DNA of 19,422 nt, from contig JBBRMF010000077.1 of NCBI GenBank assembly GCA_038230975.1, positions 1-19,422 of the forward strand. Reading direction: 5' to 3'. The position numbers were made by a program, and so were the translations under genes. Positions 6,749 to 15,188 of this stretch are shown here, one piece after another; positions within the stretch are counted from its first letter, which is position 1; every line of letters begins with the position of its first letter. Below the pieces are notes generated by a model. It was not told where the DNA came from, did not search any database, and was given only the letters and a program-made list of their open reading frames with translations. This DNA is from JANXVV01 sp038230975. GTDB taxonomy: Bacteria > Planctomycetota > Phycisphaerae > Tepidisphaerales > Tepidisphaeraceae.

Positions 6749-7963
6749 TCACGCTTCGCGCAAGTGATAACTCTTGATCGTGGTCTGCTGAAAATCCGGG
6801 TAAGACCCGATGTCATGCTCGGCCAGATCCAACCCATCAAACTCGTCTTCTTCCCGTGAGCGCAGACCGGCGATATTCTTCAGCACGGTAAACATGAATC
6901 CCGAGAACACGATAGAGAACCCCGCCACCGTCGCCACGCCGATCATTTCGATTCCGATAAACTGGAGTCGACCCATCGCCGGCGAGATTTCTCCGAGCAG
7001 ACCGGTGGCCAGAATTCCCCAGGCACCCCCGACGCCGTGAATCACCAGCGCACCGGTCGGGTCGTCAATTCTCCAAACGAGATCAATCTGCAGCATGAGC
7101 AAGGGAATAAGAACGCCGGCAATCACCCCGGTCGCGACAGCCGCCAGATTGCTCATGACATCCGCCCCGGCGGTGGCGGCTACCAATCCGCCCATAATCC
7201 CGCTCAACGTCAAATAAATATCCGGCTTCCCGTAACGAAAATGAGAGACCCCCAAACTCGCCAACCCTGCGGCGGCGGCGGTCAACAGGGTGTTGAGCGC
7301 GATCATTCCCAGAAAACTGCCCGTGCCAAATCCGAATCCCAATAAATACGGAAACCATCCGACTAAAATCAGCAGCACGCCTGCGGAAGCCAGGGGCAAG
7401 CTATGGCCGGGAATCACGTTGGATGAACCATCACGATTGTATTTTCCGTTGCGTGCGCGAACGATGACCGCGCCAGTGGCCGCACACACACCCGCCGCGA
7501 CATGGATGAATGAAGCGCCGGCGAGATCATGAAAATGCATCCGCCCGATCCATCCAAAAGGTCCACACCAGCGGGCGAGCAATGGTACGACGACTGCGCT
7601 CAAAAGCACCGCCGGGGCGAGCGAAGGCCAAAATCGCGATCTCTCTGAAAGCGCGCCGACGACTACGCCCGTGGCGACCAACACGCCCATCATCCGCATC
7701 AAAAGAAATGGCGCAAGCGTGGCGGCTTCCAGACCATGCAGCCCGAACAAGTAGTTCACCGCGATCCAGGAGCTTTCTCCCTTGGGATTGAACACCGCGA
7801 TGCCCACGGCCCAAAATGCGAGGGCGCTCAGACACAAATCAGCCACATGCCGTAGCAAGGATCCACCCGCGTTCTTGGCGCGCACCAGTCCGCAGGTATA
7901 GAGAGCCAATCCGATTCTCACGAGCAATGTACCGACGGCACAAGCGACGATCCAAATTTCCAT
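6749..7963 (-). CDS. amt: Ammonium transporter (Amt/MEP/Rh family)
   Basis: A 404-residue inner-membrane channel for ammonium. The ATG at 7963 (MEIWIVACAV) has AAGGAA about 6 nt upstream. The frame stays open to 8215, but that extension is polar and runs into the divergent gene, so it is rejected. Family marks: GLVRAKN at 25-31, GALSER at 103-108, HDLAGASFIHVAAG at 145-158 with D146 and the first pore histidine H154, the second pore histidine H309 in VIHGVGG, and an intracellular tail EEDEFDGLDLAEHD at 371-384. About 11 hydrophobic spans are visible. Two departures from E. coli AmtB are an apparent loss of one outer-gate Phe near residue 94 and extra residues in GWFPYLLGFGFGTGS (202-216). No PII/GlnK gene is adjacent. 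Confidence 0.93.
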   Translation of the reverse strand: MEIWIVACAVGTLLVRIGLALYTCGLVRAKNAGGSLLRHVADLCLSALAFWAVGIAVFNPKGESSWIAVNYLFGLHGLEAATLAPFLLMRMMGVLVATGVVVGALSERSRFWPSLAPAVLLSAVVVPLLARWCGPFGWIGRMHFHDLAGASFIHVAAGVCAATGAVIVRARNGKYNRDGSSNVIPGHSLPLASAGVLLILVGWFPYLLGFGFGTGSFLGMIALNTLLTAAAAGLASLGVSHFRYGKPDIYLTLSGIMGGLVAATAGADVMSNLAAVATGVIAGVLIPLLMLQIDLVWRIDDPTGALVIHGVGGAWGILATGLLGEISPAMGRLQFIGIEMIGVATVAGFSIVFSGFMFTVLKNIAGLRSREEDEFDGLDLAEHDIGSYPDFQQTTIKSYHLREA

Positions 7964-8068
7964 GCTGATTCCTTCGTCGAAGTAAGTTGCGACTGTTGTA
8001 CCGCAGAGATCATGCTTTTGCGACGGATCGCTCTTTACAGAACCCAAGACGTACTCAAGATCGAGAGC

Positions 8069-8908
8069 ATGGCTGATTCGGTGCATTTGAATCTCGACAA
8101 CGCATGGGCAACCACTGCCGATATCGTCACGCGCGATCTCCTGGATTGGGGACCGCGACTCCGCTACTTCGCGCCACCGAAATTGATCGAAACATTTTAC
8201 TACGACATCGTTCAAGCTCTTCCACCGTTTGTGTTGTATGGCTCAGGGGATTTTCATCATTTAGCGGCGTTGTTGATCCGGCGATTTGCTGAGCCGTTAC
8301 ATGTCATCTCGTTCGACAATCACCCTGATTGGGATGTGCGGGCACCGTATTGGGGATGCGGCGCATGGGTGAGCCGCGCGCTGGAAATCAATACGGTCGA
8401 ACAGGTCAGCGTATGGGGCTGCGGCAATTTTGAGTTGGCATGGCCATCACGATGGTTCGCCAATCGAAAGGGATTGCAGAGCGGGAAGTTGAAAGTGAAT
8501 GCCTGGGCCGAGCGACAATCCGAATCGACGGCCAGGCGATTTGACTGCATGACCCGTGGGAATTGGCAAGATCGTTTTTTGCAGCATGCCGAGCGTTTGA
8601 AGGGAAAAAAAGTCTACGTGACGGTTGATCTGGATTGCCTGCGCGAGGAAGAAGCGGTGACGAATTGGGAGAACGGATTGTATACCGCGCAAGAGATCCG
8701 TTGGGCGATCGAGCAATTGCGCAGCGTATCAAACGTCTTGGGTGGAGATGTTTGCGGTGCGTGGTCGAAACCGGTTTACGCCGGGAAATTTCAGCGTGTT
8801 GCGGGGTGGTGGGATCATCCCAAAGCGAGTGTTCAGACGCGAGTTGATGCGGAGAAGATCAACCGCGCGACGCTGGAAACGATTTGGCCGGCGCTGACGG
8901 AGGAATGA
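8069..8908 (+). CDS. Divergent arginase/agmatinase-fold (ureohydrolase) protein
   Basis: A 279-residue protein that appears to keep all six Mn-binding positions of the ureohydrolase superfamily: a histidine in GSGDFHH (63 or 64), D83, H85 and D87 in FDNHPDWD, and D187 and D189 in VTVDLDCL. Arginases and agmatinases cleave a guanidino or similar C-N bond to release urea. The third Asp of the usual SxDxDxxDP motif is replaced here and the C-terminal substrate-binding Glu is not obvious (GGDVCGAWSKP), so substrate cannot be assigned. The ATG at 8069 is chosen because its N-terminus (ADSVHLNLDNAW) looks domain-like. An ATG at 8012 would add 19 residues; neither has a strong binding site. It faces away from the amt gene across about 105 bp. 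Confidence 0.8.
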   Translation: MADSVHLNLDNAWATTADIVTRDLLDWGPRLRYFAPPKLIETFYYDIVQALPPFVLYGSGDFHHLAALLIRRFAEPLHVISFDNHPDWDVRAPYWGCGAWVSRALEINTVEQVSVWGCGNFELAWPSRWFANRKGLQSGKLKVNAWAERQSESTARRFDCMTRGNWQDRFLQHAERLKGKKVYVTVDLDCLREEEAVTNWENGLYTAQEIRWAIEQLRSVSNVLGGDVCGAWSKPVYAGKFQRVAGWWDHPKASVQTRVDAEKINRATLETIWPALTEE

Positions 8909-8945
8909 AATCTTCCGCCACTACGAGGCTTCGCAACGAACCCAA

Positions 8946-9287
8946 TCAACTCCCCGAAACCACGACAATCCCAATCGTGATCATCGCGATACCGCACCAG
9001 CTCGTGAGGGTTAATTTTTCCTTGAGAACAAGCCAAGCCCCCAGTGCAAGCAGCGCCGGGTTAAGACCTTCAAATGGAAACGCAGTGCTCAGATCAATTT
9101 GCTGAAGCACCCCAAGCCATAGGAAGAACCAGATCGTCAGGCAGCCGATACCGCCGACAAAAAATCGCGTACGCCTTGAATGCAAAATCGTCGCCGCGCT
9201 CGGGCTCATCGCTTTTTTAAGGAGCAGTTGCCCACCGACCAGAAAAAACTGGCAGAGGATGCAAAGGAGTATGAGGGCCAGCTTCAC
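8946..9287 (-). CDS. Small four-helix DMT/SMR-type transporter subunit B
   Basis: A 113-residue protein with four hydrophobic spans (about 4-26, 40-62, 68-88 and 93-112), the size of SMR transporters and of the ArnE/ArnF flippase subunits. Helix 1 has GGQLLLKKAM with Gln20 at about the place where EmrE-type pumps have an essential Glu. The end, GAWLVLKEKLTLTSW then GIAMITIGIVVV, is typical EamA/DMT sequence. Translation starts at GTG (9287) with GGAGG about 7 nt upstream, in a GTGA overlap with the stop of the preceding gene, so the two are almost certainly co-translated. It probably forms a heterodimer with that neighbour. Confidence 0.82.
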   Translation of the reverse strand: MKLALILLCILCQFFLVGGQLLLKKAMSPSAATILHSRRTRFFVGGIGCLTIWFFLWLGVLQQIDLSTAFPFEGLNPALLALGAWLVLKEKLTLTSWCGIAMITIGIVVVSGS

Positions 9288-9736
9288 AGCTTTTCCTCCG
9301 CCTTGGCTACTGGCCCAACCACCATGATGATTCCAGAAAGAATCAGCACGATTCCGATCCAGCGCCGAATGGGAATTTGTTCACCCAGCACCAGCCATGC
9401 GCCGATGGGGACCAGCACATGAACTAGATTGATCAGCGCAAATGCCACGGTCAACGGCACGAAACGAAGCACATAAATCCAGCTTACGAAACTGAGAATA
9501 TAAAAGAGGATTCCGGCCCAGGTCCACCCGGAAGCCAGCGCCGCCATACCGCCCAAACCAGCGGGGATATTTCCCCATTGCGGCGCGGCACTTGCGCCCT
9601 TCTTTAAAAACAATTCCGAGATCGCCACAAGAATCGCGCCGATTCCAATCTGTACGTACGGGTTGAAGAACCAGGCGAATGGGCCAAATCGATACGGGAC
9701 TGCCGGAGCCTGGTGCTCCACATTCACAGCGGTCAT
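9284..9736 (-). CDS. Small four-helix DMT/SMR-type transporter subunit A
   Basis: A 150-residue membrane protein with an N-terminal polar extension of about 25 residues and four spans (about 27-45, 61-80, 83-108 and 121-141). Helix 1 contains VAISELFLKKG with Glu41 in the position of the proton/substrate-binding Glu of EmrE. The C-terminal half has GAWLVLGEQIPIRRWIGIVL, a DMT superfamily pattern almost repeated in the downstream partner. Its ATG overlaps the stop of the acyltransferase gene (ATGA) and its stop overlaps the GTG of the partner. Family and pairing suggest a flippase such as ArnE/ArnF, but the cargo is unknown. Confidence 0.82.
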   Translation of the reverse strand: MTAVNVEHQAPAVPYRFGPFAWFFNPYVQIGIGAILVAISELFLKKGASAAPQWGNIPAGLGGMAALASGWTWAGILFYILSFVSWIYVLRFVPLTVAFALINLVHVLVPIGAWLVLGEQIPIRRWIGIVLILSGIIMVVGPVAKAEEKL

Positions 9737-10932
9737 TCGTCACCCCACAGAAGCGGATACGTCTTGAACTGCTTTAGCACTTTGTCACCGCGCGTGGGTT
9801 CCATCCACGGAAGCACGCGTTTCAATACGAAGTTCGCAATCTTAGACGTATGAGCCACATACAAATCCAATGGGGCCAAATCGCTTTTCAGATGCAGTTT
9901 GGGATCATAATTCAGCGCGCTGCTGCAATACCACTTCATGCGATGTTCCATGGCCCAACTGATCACATCCCGCAACGTGTGGAAGTACAAATGCAGATCG
10001 AGCGCGACCGAATAATCGAGGCCGAGATACTCATCGTAGATCGAATCCCCTTGAAGCATGCAGAGACTGAACGCCACAAGTTTTCCGTTTTGTCGCCAGA
10101 GAAAAAACCGCGTTTTGTCGGGCATTTCCTGCCCGAGTCGGCAAAGATATTCCTTCGTCAATTTTTCAAAGTGCATCTTCGATCGATTGTAAACGTTCAT
10201 ATAAAGCGCATGCACTTCATCGACATACGGCGTGATATCTTCCAGAACCTCCAGCGTAATCGGATCGGCATCGGCGGTGGCTTTGAACTTTCGCCGTAAA
10301 CCTTTTCGAGTGACCTTGCTTAGCGCCTTGGTCATGTATTCTTCAAAGTTGGCGTAGTCGATCGACAGGCGGGTCATCGGCAGGCTGGGAACGCGGGTGT
10401 ATCCGTTGCCCGCAAAAGCTGCCAACTGCTTACGGTAACTCGACGGAAATTCTTTCAGGACGACCATCGACGCTTTGGCGGTTTTGGCGATTCGCGGTAA
10501 GGCTTCGTGCAAAGTCGCGGCGATCCATCTGCCGTGTTCGAGTTCCGCACCATCCAGGTGCCCTTCGCCGGCTGCACAACCGATCATCAGCGTTCGCAAT
10601 GTGAGGAATCTGGAAAACACCTTGCGAATCGGCCGTACGATCCGGTTCACAAAATTTCCCGAACCCTGTACCAAGTCCTGGGCCAGCAGGAAAAATGGCT
10701 GCACCGCTCGAACCCCGCCGGCTTTGTCTTCAAGCACGAAATATCGATATTCAAACCCCTGAAGGATCGTTTCTTCAACGATGTGGTAATAGCGCGAGTC
10801 TTTTCGCAGATCCGGGAAAGCGCGCGCGAATGCCTGGCCCCATGATTCACGCGATTCTATATCTTGGCGGGTGACGACATGGATAACGCCTTGAGTGGTC
10901 TCAATGCGTTGCGGTGGACGAACGACACTCAT
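9733..10932 (-). CDS. GNAT/FemAB-like acyl- or aminoacyltransferase
   Basis: A 399-residue soluble protein. Residues 190-350 resemble the FemAB-like GNAT fold (PF13480 type): a basic helix KALSKVTRKGLRRKFK at 202-217, then ALYMNVYNRSKMHFEKL, the core strand FFLWRQNGKLVAFSLCMLQG at 276-295, then DEYLGLDYSVALDLHLYFHT. The N-terminal half (13-115) looks like the degenerate first domain of such two-domain enzymes. Family members move acyl or aminoacyl groups onto amines of lipids, peptidoglycan precursors or polysaccharides. It is the first gene of a three-gene operon with the two small transporters. The ATG at 10932 has a modest GAAAG about 5 nt upstream and faces the aminotransferase gene. Confidence 0.8.
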   Translation of the reverse strand: MSVVRPPQRIETTQGVIHVVTRQDIESRESWGQAFARAFPDLRKDSRYYHIVEETILQGFEYRYFVLEDKAGGVRAVQPFFLLAQDLVQGSGNFVNRIVRPIRKVFSRFLTLRTLMIGCAAGEGHLDGAELEHGRWIAATLHEALPRIAKTAKASMVVLKEFPSSYRKQLAAFAGNGYTRVPSLPMTRLSIDYANFEEYMTKALSKVTRKGLRRKFKATADADPITLEVLEDITPYVDEVHALYMNVYNRSKMHFEKLTKEYLCRLGQEMPDKTRFFLWRQNGKLVAFSLCMLQGDSIYDEYLGLDYSVALDLHLYFHTLRDVISWAMEHRMKWYCSSALNYDPKLHLKSDLAPLDLYVAHTSKIANFVLKRVLPWMEPTRGDKVLKQFKTYPLLWGDE

Positions 10933-11048
10933 GAATCTTTCAGCGGTGAAGCAACCTTCAGCGACTTCGTGGAAACCTAGCCCGACTGTCGCATATACTA
11001 CCGCCTTCAGGATCGATGTGAAACCGCCTCAAATGACGAAAGTAGAAG

Positions 11049-12434
11049 ATGCAAACCGATTTCATGACATGGCTAGATCAGCAGCAGGGTCGGCAGTACG
11101 ACTTGCATTCGGAGCATATCAATCCGGTCTTCGTGAAAATGCTCCGCACGATCGGCTTTGATAAAGGCTACGTGCGCGGTGAGGGCTGCTACCTCTGGGA
11201 TGCCGAGGGAAATAAATATCTGGATCTGCTGACCGGCTGGGGTGTTTTTGCGCTGGGCCGCAATCACCCGAAGGTCAAAGCGATCCTCAATCAACTGATG
11301 GACCGTAATCTGCCTAACCTGGTTCGGATGGATTGCGGACTGCTCAGCGGGTTGGTCGCCGAAAAATTGACGAGTAAAACGGGCGGCGATTTGTCGCGCG
11401 TTTTTTTCTGCAACAGCGGCACGGAGACGATCGAAGGAGCCATCAAGTTTTCGCGATGCGCAACGGGTCGGCAGCAAATCGTCTACTGCGATCATGCCTT
11501 TCACGGCCTAAGCACCGGGGCACTGGCGCTCAACGGCGGTGAGTTCTTCCGCGAGCGATTCGGTGAACTCATGCCGGGGACCCTTTGCATTCCGTTCAAT
11601 GATTTAGCGAAACTCGAAGAAGCGTTGAGCCAAAAAACCGTGGCGGCATTTGTGCTGGAACCCGTGCAGGGTAAGAGTTGCGAAGTGGTGGCGGATGGAT
11701 TTCTCGCGGAGGCCCGCCGTCTTTGCGATAAATATGGAACGCTGCTGGTTCTGGATGAAGTACAGGCCGGGCTCGGTCGAACCGGCAAGTGGTTTTGCTA
11801 TCAACATTGGCCGGACGTCGAACCAGATATTGTCTGCACGGCCAAGGCACTTAGCGGTGGATACGTTCCCGTAGGCGCGATCATCACCCGGCCCAAAATC
11901 ATGGACAGTGTCTTTAATTCCATGGAGCGCTGCGTGGTTCATTCCAACACCTTCGGGCAGAACGACATGGCGATGGCGGCGGCGCTGGCGAGCCTGCATG
12001 TCATCGAAGAGGACAAACTCGTCGAGAACGCCGCGGCAATGGGTGAGTATGCGATCAGTGAATTGCGAAAACTCAGCAAAGACAATCCATTCGTCACCGA
12101 AGTGCGCGGGAAAGGTCTGATGTTCGGCATCGATTTTGCCCGCCCTAAAGAGTCCTTCAAGTTGAAGATGGCCTGGGACATGCTGCACAAAATGAACTTC
12201 GGTGTCTTCGGTCAGATGATCATTATTCCGTTGCTCCAAAAGCATAAGATCCTCACGCAGGTCGCCGGATACCACACGGAAGTCATTAAGTTTCTTCCGC
12301 CGATGACGGTGACGAAGGAGGATGTCGATTGGTTCCTGACCGCGATGAAAGATGTGTTGGATGACACGCTGCGCGTCCCCGGCGCGGCGTGGAACACCGT
12401 GGCCGGTTTGGCCAAGCGGGCGATTAAGGCATAA
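11049..12434 (+). CDS. Class III PLP-dependent aminotransferase
   Basis: A 461-residue fold-type I enzyme of the acetylornithine/ornithine/GABA aminotransferase class. Visible marks: SGTET at 123-127 (phosphate binding), the HAFHG segment at 149-153 that stacks on PLP, LEPVQG at 203-208, LVLDEVQAGLGRTG at 233-246 with D236, and the Schiff-base lysine K266 in TAKALSGG. The C-terminal region has VRGKGLMFGIDF. Such enzymes move the omega-amino group of ornithine, lysine, GABA or similar; HpnO of the hopanoid pathway belongs to the class. Substrate cannot be read from sequence. It is separated from the divergent acyltransferase by 116 bp and followed after 27 bp by the RND exporter, so the two are probably co-transcribed. 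GAAAG precedes the ATG; a second ATG lies at codon 6. Confidence 0.92.
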   Translation: MQTDFMTWLDQQQGRQYDLHSEHINPVFVKMLRTIGFDKGYVRGEGCYLWDAEGNKYLDLLTGWGVFALGRNHPKVKAILNQLMDRNLPNLVRMDCGLLSGLVAEKLTSKTGGDLSRVFFCNSGTETIEGAIKFSRCATGRQQIVYCDHAFHGLSTGALALNGGEFFRERFGELMPGTLCIPFNDLAKLEEALSQKTVAAFVLEPVQGKSCEVVADGFLAEARRLCDKYGTLLVLDEVQAGLGRTGKWFCYQHWPDVEPDIVCTAKALSGGYVPVGAIITRPKIMDSVFNSMERCVVHSNTFGQNDMAMAAALASLHVIEEDKLVENAAAMGEYAISELRKLSKDNPFVTEVRGKGLMFGIDFARPKESFKLKMAWDMLHKMNFGVFGQMIIIPLLQKHKILTQVAGYHTEVIKFLPPMTVTKEDVDWFLTAMKDVLDDTLRVPGAAWNTVAGLAKRAIKA

Positions 12435-12461
12435 CCCCCGTTTCCCCTAATCTGGCTTCCC

Positions 12462-15188
12462 ATGGGCTTTTTTCAAAGACGACTTCGCCACGGCGTGATG
12501 CATGTGGTGGCTCACCCGAAGCTCACCCTGCTCATTGCCGGGTTGCTATTAGCGGCAAGCCTTGGGTTCGCCCGCACACGCCTTGGCATTTCCAGCGACG
12601 AAAACAAACTCTTCTCCGACAAGGTGAAATTCTTCCGCGACTTCCTGGATTTCGAGGAGAAATTTCCGGAGAACGAAGCGCTTTACGTCGTCGTCGAGCC
12701 GAAAGATCCGAAGCAGATCCCGCCGGTCGCGCGCTGGACAAGTTTGGCGGACGAGATCACGGCGCGGCTCCGCGCGATGCCGGAGACGGTTCATTCGGTC
12801 GACAGTCGAGTTCCCGCCGATCAGATGGGATCGCAGGGAATTTTATATGATGATCCGTCGCTCGTCCGGCAATCATTCGAGGATTTCAAACAATTCTCGC
12901 AGTTGATTCAACTGTGGGCCGAACAGCCGGGTCTTCCGCAACAATTGCTGGGGGCGACACCGATCGAACGGTTCATCACGGCGCTGTCCGTGCGGTTCCT
13001 GGCACCCCCGGCACGCGAGGAGCTGTTGCCATTCGTGGGTCTTCTCGTCGACACATGGAACATCTTTCTAAAGCATCCGACGACTCCGCTAAAAGTCGGC
13101 CAAGGTCTCCCGGACCTTTCCAAGCTGGATGCGGAAGACCCATCGCGACTGGGCTATTACTACGTGCCGGATGAAAGCGATCGCTCGCGGCATCTGCTGC
13201 TGGTGAGCGTGTTCCCGAACGTAAACTATTCATCTCTGACGGCCATCTCCGAGACCGTCGAATCAATCCGCGCCGCGGTCCGAGAGGTCGGGAAGAACTT
13301 CCCGGAATTCAAAATCGGCACAACCGGCCGTCCGGCGCTGGCGGCCGACGAGATGAGCATCACCGATCGCGATAGCAACCGCGCGGAGATCGTTGCGCTG
13401 AGCATCGTCTTCGTCGTGATGGCTCTCATGCTCAAGTCGATTCGGCTGGCATTTTTCGCTGAGCTTTCACTGGCGGTCGGTATCGGTTGGACCTTCGGCT
13501 GGGCCACACTGAGCGTGGGTGAACTCAATCTGCTTTCGCTCGTTTTTTTGATTGCGCTGATCGGCATCGGGATGGATTATCTGGTGCAGATTCTGGCCGC
13601 GTATCGGCGCGAGGCTCGAAGGCGGCATCGGGCGCAGGCGATCTGGACGCGCGTGTTTGCCTCCGTCGGCCCGCCGATCAACACCGCTTGCCTGGGCGCG
13701 GCCGGTGCCTTCCTCGTCTCAGCGCTCACCGATTTTCGGGGCGCGGCGGATCTTGGCATTATCGCCGGTGGAGGATTACTGCTGTGCCTTTTATCGGGTT
13801 ACACCGTGCTGCCGGCGCTCTTGGTTCTGTTTCCACCCAAGCTGAATATGCTCGAAGCCGCTGACCGATACGTTGGCCCCGTGGCTACCATCGGGGGATG
13901 GCGATTACTGCTCCCAGCAGGATGGATCGCCGCCCTGCTCATCGGCACAGTATTCGCGGTCAGAACACGTTTTAATCCCAATCTCCTGGACCTGCAGGCA
14001 CCCGATACGCCTGCGATGCAGCCGATTCGTAAATTGCAAACGTGGTCTGCCGTCATTCTCTCGAAAGACCTCGATCTTCTGCGGCGTGCCCGCAACGCCA
14101 TCGAGCCTTCCCCGTTCGTTGCAAGCACGAACAGTATCTTGAATGCGTACGACAATTTCGATTGGCTTCAAACGCATCGAATTGAGCTGCCGAAGATTCA
14201 ATGGACCCAGCCCCCCGACATAAACGGGGCTGATCTAGGGGCAATTGCAACCAAGGCGCGGCTACTTGCCGATCGCATCGTCGCCAAAACTACCGAAAAG
14301 AATATCCCCGTCGAACTGCGGAAATTCGCGGACACCGTGGAGATCGCCAACAGCGCGCAGCAGACTGCGGAATGGCTGTCCGCCTGGCAATCCGCCTTTG
14401 TTTCCCAGCTTCGGGAAATTTCAGAGAAGATGACTCCGCCACCCCCGGAGATCGCCACACTTCCGCGTGAATTGCGAAGTCATCTGATCAGCGAAAGCGG
14501 ACATTACGCGCTTTACATTTATCCCAAAAAAGATCTGTGGAAGCAGGAAAATCTGGAACCATTTGTGCAAGATGTGGAAGCTCGCACGCCACAAGGTCTA
14601 ACGGTCACGGGCATTGCACCGAACATTTATCATTCCACGAGCTCCATTCAAAATGCGTTCTATCGGGCGACGGCATATGCCTTGGCCCTGATCGTTCTTC
14701 TGGTCTTCATCGATCTTCGAAGCATCGGTCAAACCTTGCTCGCCGTGAGTGTATTGGCCTTGGGCTTGCCGATGCTCGTTGCGCTGATGGGGCTATTTCA
14801 GGTGGACTGGAACTTCGCGAACTTTTTCGCGTTGCCGATTCTCATCGGTGCCGGTCATGAATATGGCGTATTTCTGGTCCACCGTTACCGGGAAGCCGCG
14901 AGTGATTCCCGTCGCGTCTGGAGGCGATGGGATGCCAGCGATCGCGCCTTACTGCTCTGTGCCATCGTCACTTCGAGCAGCTTTGGTTTCTTCTGGGCGC
15001 TGGGCCATCATCGCGGGCTTCGCAGCCTGGGATTGGTGATGGCACTCGGCACGGCCTGTATTTATCTGGCGGCCGTGCTGGTGCTTCGACCGCTTTTGCT
15101 CTGGATGCTTCAGCGCGGCAAGGCCGCCAACTCTTCCCGCAGCGCATCCATCAATGGCAACAAAGTTTTGGTGGAAAAATCGAACTGA
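12462..15188 (+). CDS. MMPL/RND-family exporter, HpnN-like
   Basis: A 908-residue inner-membrane pump with the duplicated MMPL layout: TM1 at 20-36, a periplasmic loop at about 40-305, five spans at 308-460, TM7 at 482-500, a second loop at about 501-730, and five more spans to about 880. The first half has ELNLLSLVFLIALIGIGMDY with the proton-relay Asp at 372. The second has NFANFFALPILIGAGHEYG, where the usual D is E800 preceded by H799. The LNLLS and NFANFFALP patterns are closest to HpnN, the hopanoid exporter, rather than to drug pumps. HpnN moves lipids from inner to outer membrane. No squalene-hopene cyclase is in this window, so a different lipid cargo is possible. No clear Shine-Dalgarno is present. 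The last 79 bp overlap the opposing peptidase gene. Confidence 0.88.
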   Translation: MGFFQRRLRHGVMHVVAHPKLTLLIAGLLLAASLGFARTRLGISSDENKLFSDKVKFFRDFLDFEEKFPENEALYVVVEPKDPKQIPPVARWTSLADEITARLRAMPETVHSVDSRVPADQMGSQGILYDDPSLVRQSFEDFKQFSQLIQLWAEQPGLPQQLLGATPIERFITALSVRFLAPPAREELLPFVGLLVDTWNIFLKHPTTPLKVGQGLPDLSKLDAEDPSRLGYYYVPDESDRSRHLLLVSVFPNVNYSSLTAISETVESIRAAVREVGKNFPEFKIGTTGRPALAADEMSITDRDSNRAEIVALSIVFVVMALMLKSIRLAFFAELSLAVGIGWTFGWATLSVGELNLLSLVFLIALIGIGMDYLVQILAAYRREARRRHRAQAIWTRVFASVGPPINTACLGAAGAFLVSALTDFRGAADLGIIAGGGLLLCLLSGYTVLPALLVLFPPKLNMLEAADRYVGPVATIGGWRLLLPAGWIAALLIGTVFAVRTRFNPNLLDLQAPDTPAMQPIRKLQTWSAVILSKDLDLLRRARNAIEPSPFVASTNSILNAYDNFDWLQTHRIELPKIQWTQPPDINGADLGAIATKARLLADRIVAKTTEKNIPVELRKFADTVEIANSAQQTAEWLSAWQSAFVSQLREISEKMTPPPPEIATLPRELRSHLISESGHYALYIYPKKDLWKQENLEPFVQDVEARTPQGLTVTGIAPNIYHSTSSIQNAFYRATAYALALIVLLVFIDLRSIGQTLLAVSVLALGLPMLVALMGLFQVDWNFANFFALPILIGAGHEYGVFLVHRYREAASDSRRVWRRWDASDRALLLCAIVTSSSFGFFWALGHHRGLRSLGLVMALGTACIYLAAVLVLRPLLLWMLQRGKAANSSRSASINGNKVLVEKSN

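Noticed and set aside
7964..8215. 84-residue N-terminal extension of the ammonium transporter
   Set aside because: It is polar, has no family match, overlaps the divergent gene, and the internal ATG at 7963 has a good binding site.
11604..12275. 223-residue open frame antisense to the aminotransferase
   Set aside because: It mirrors a well-supported gene in another frame, has no recognisable motif and is explained by codon bias.
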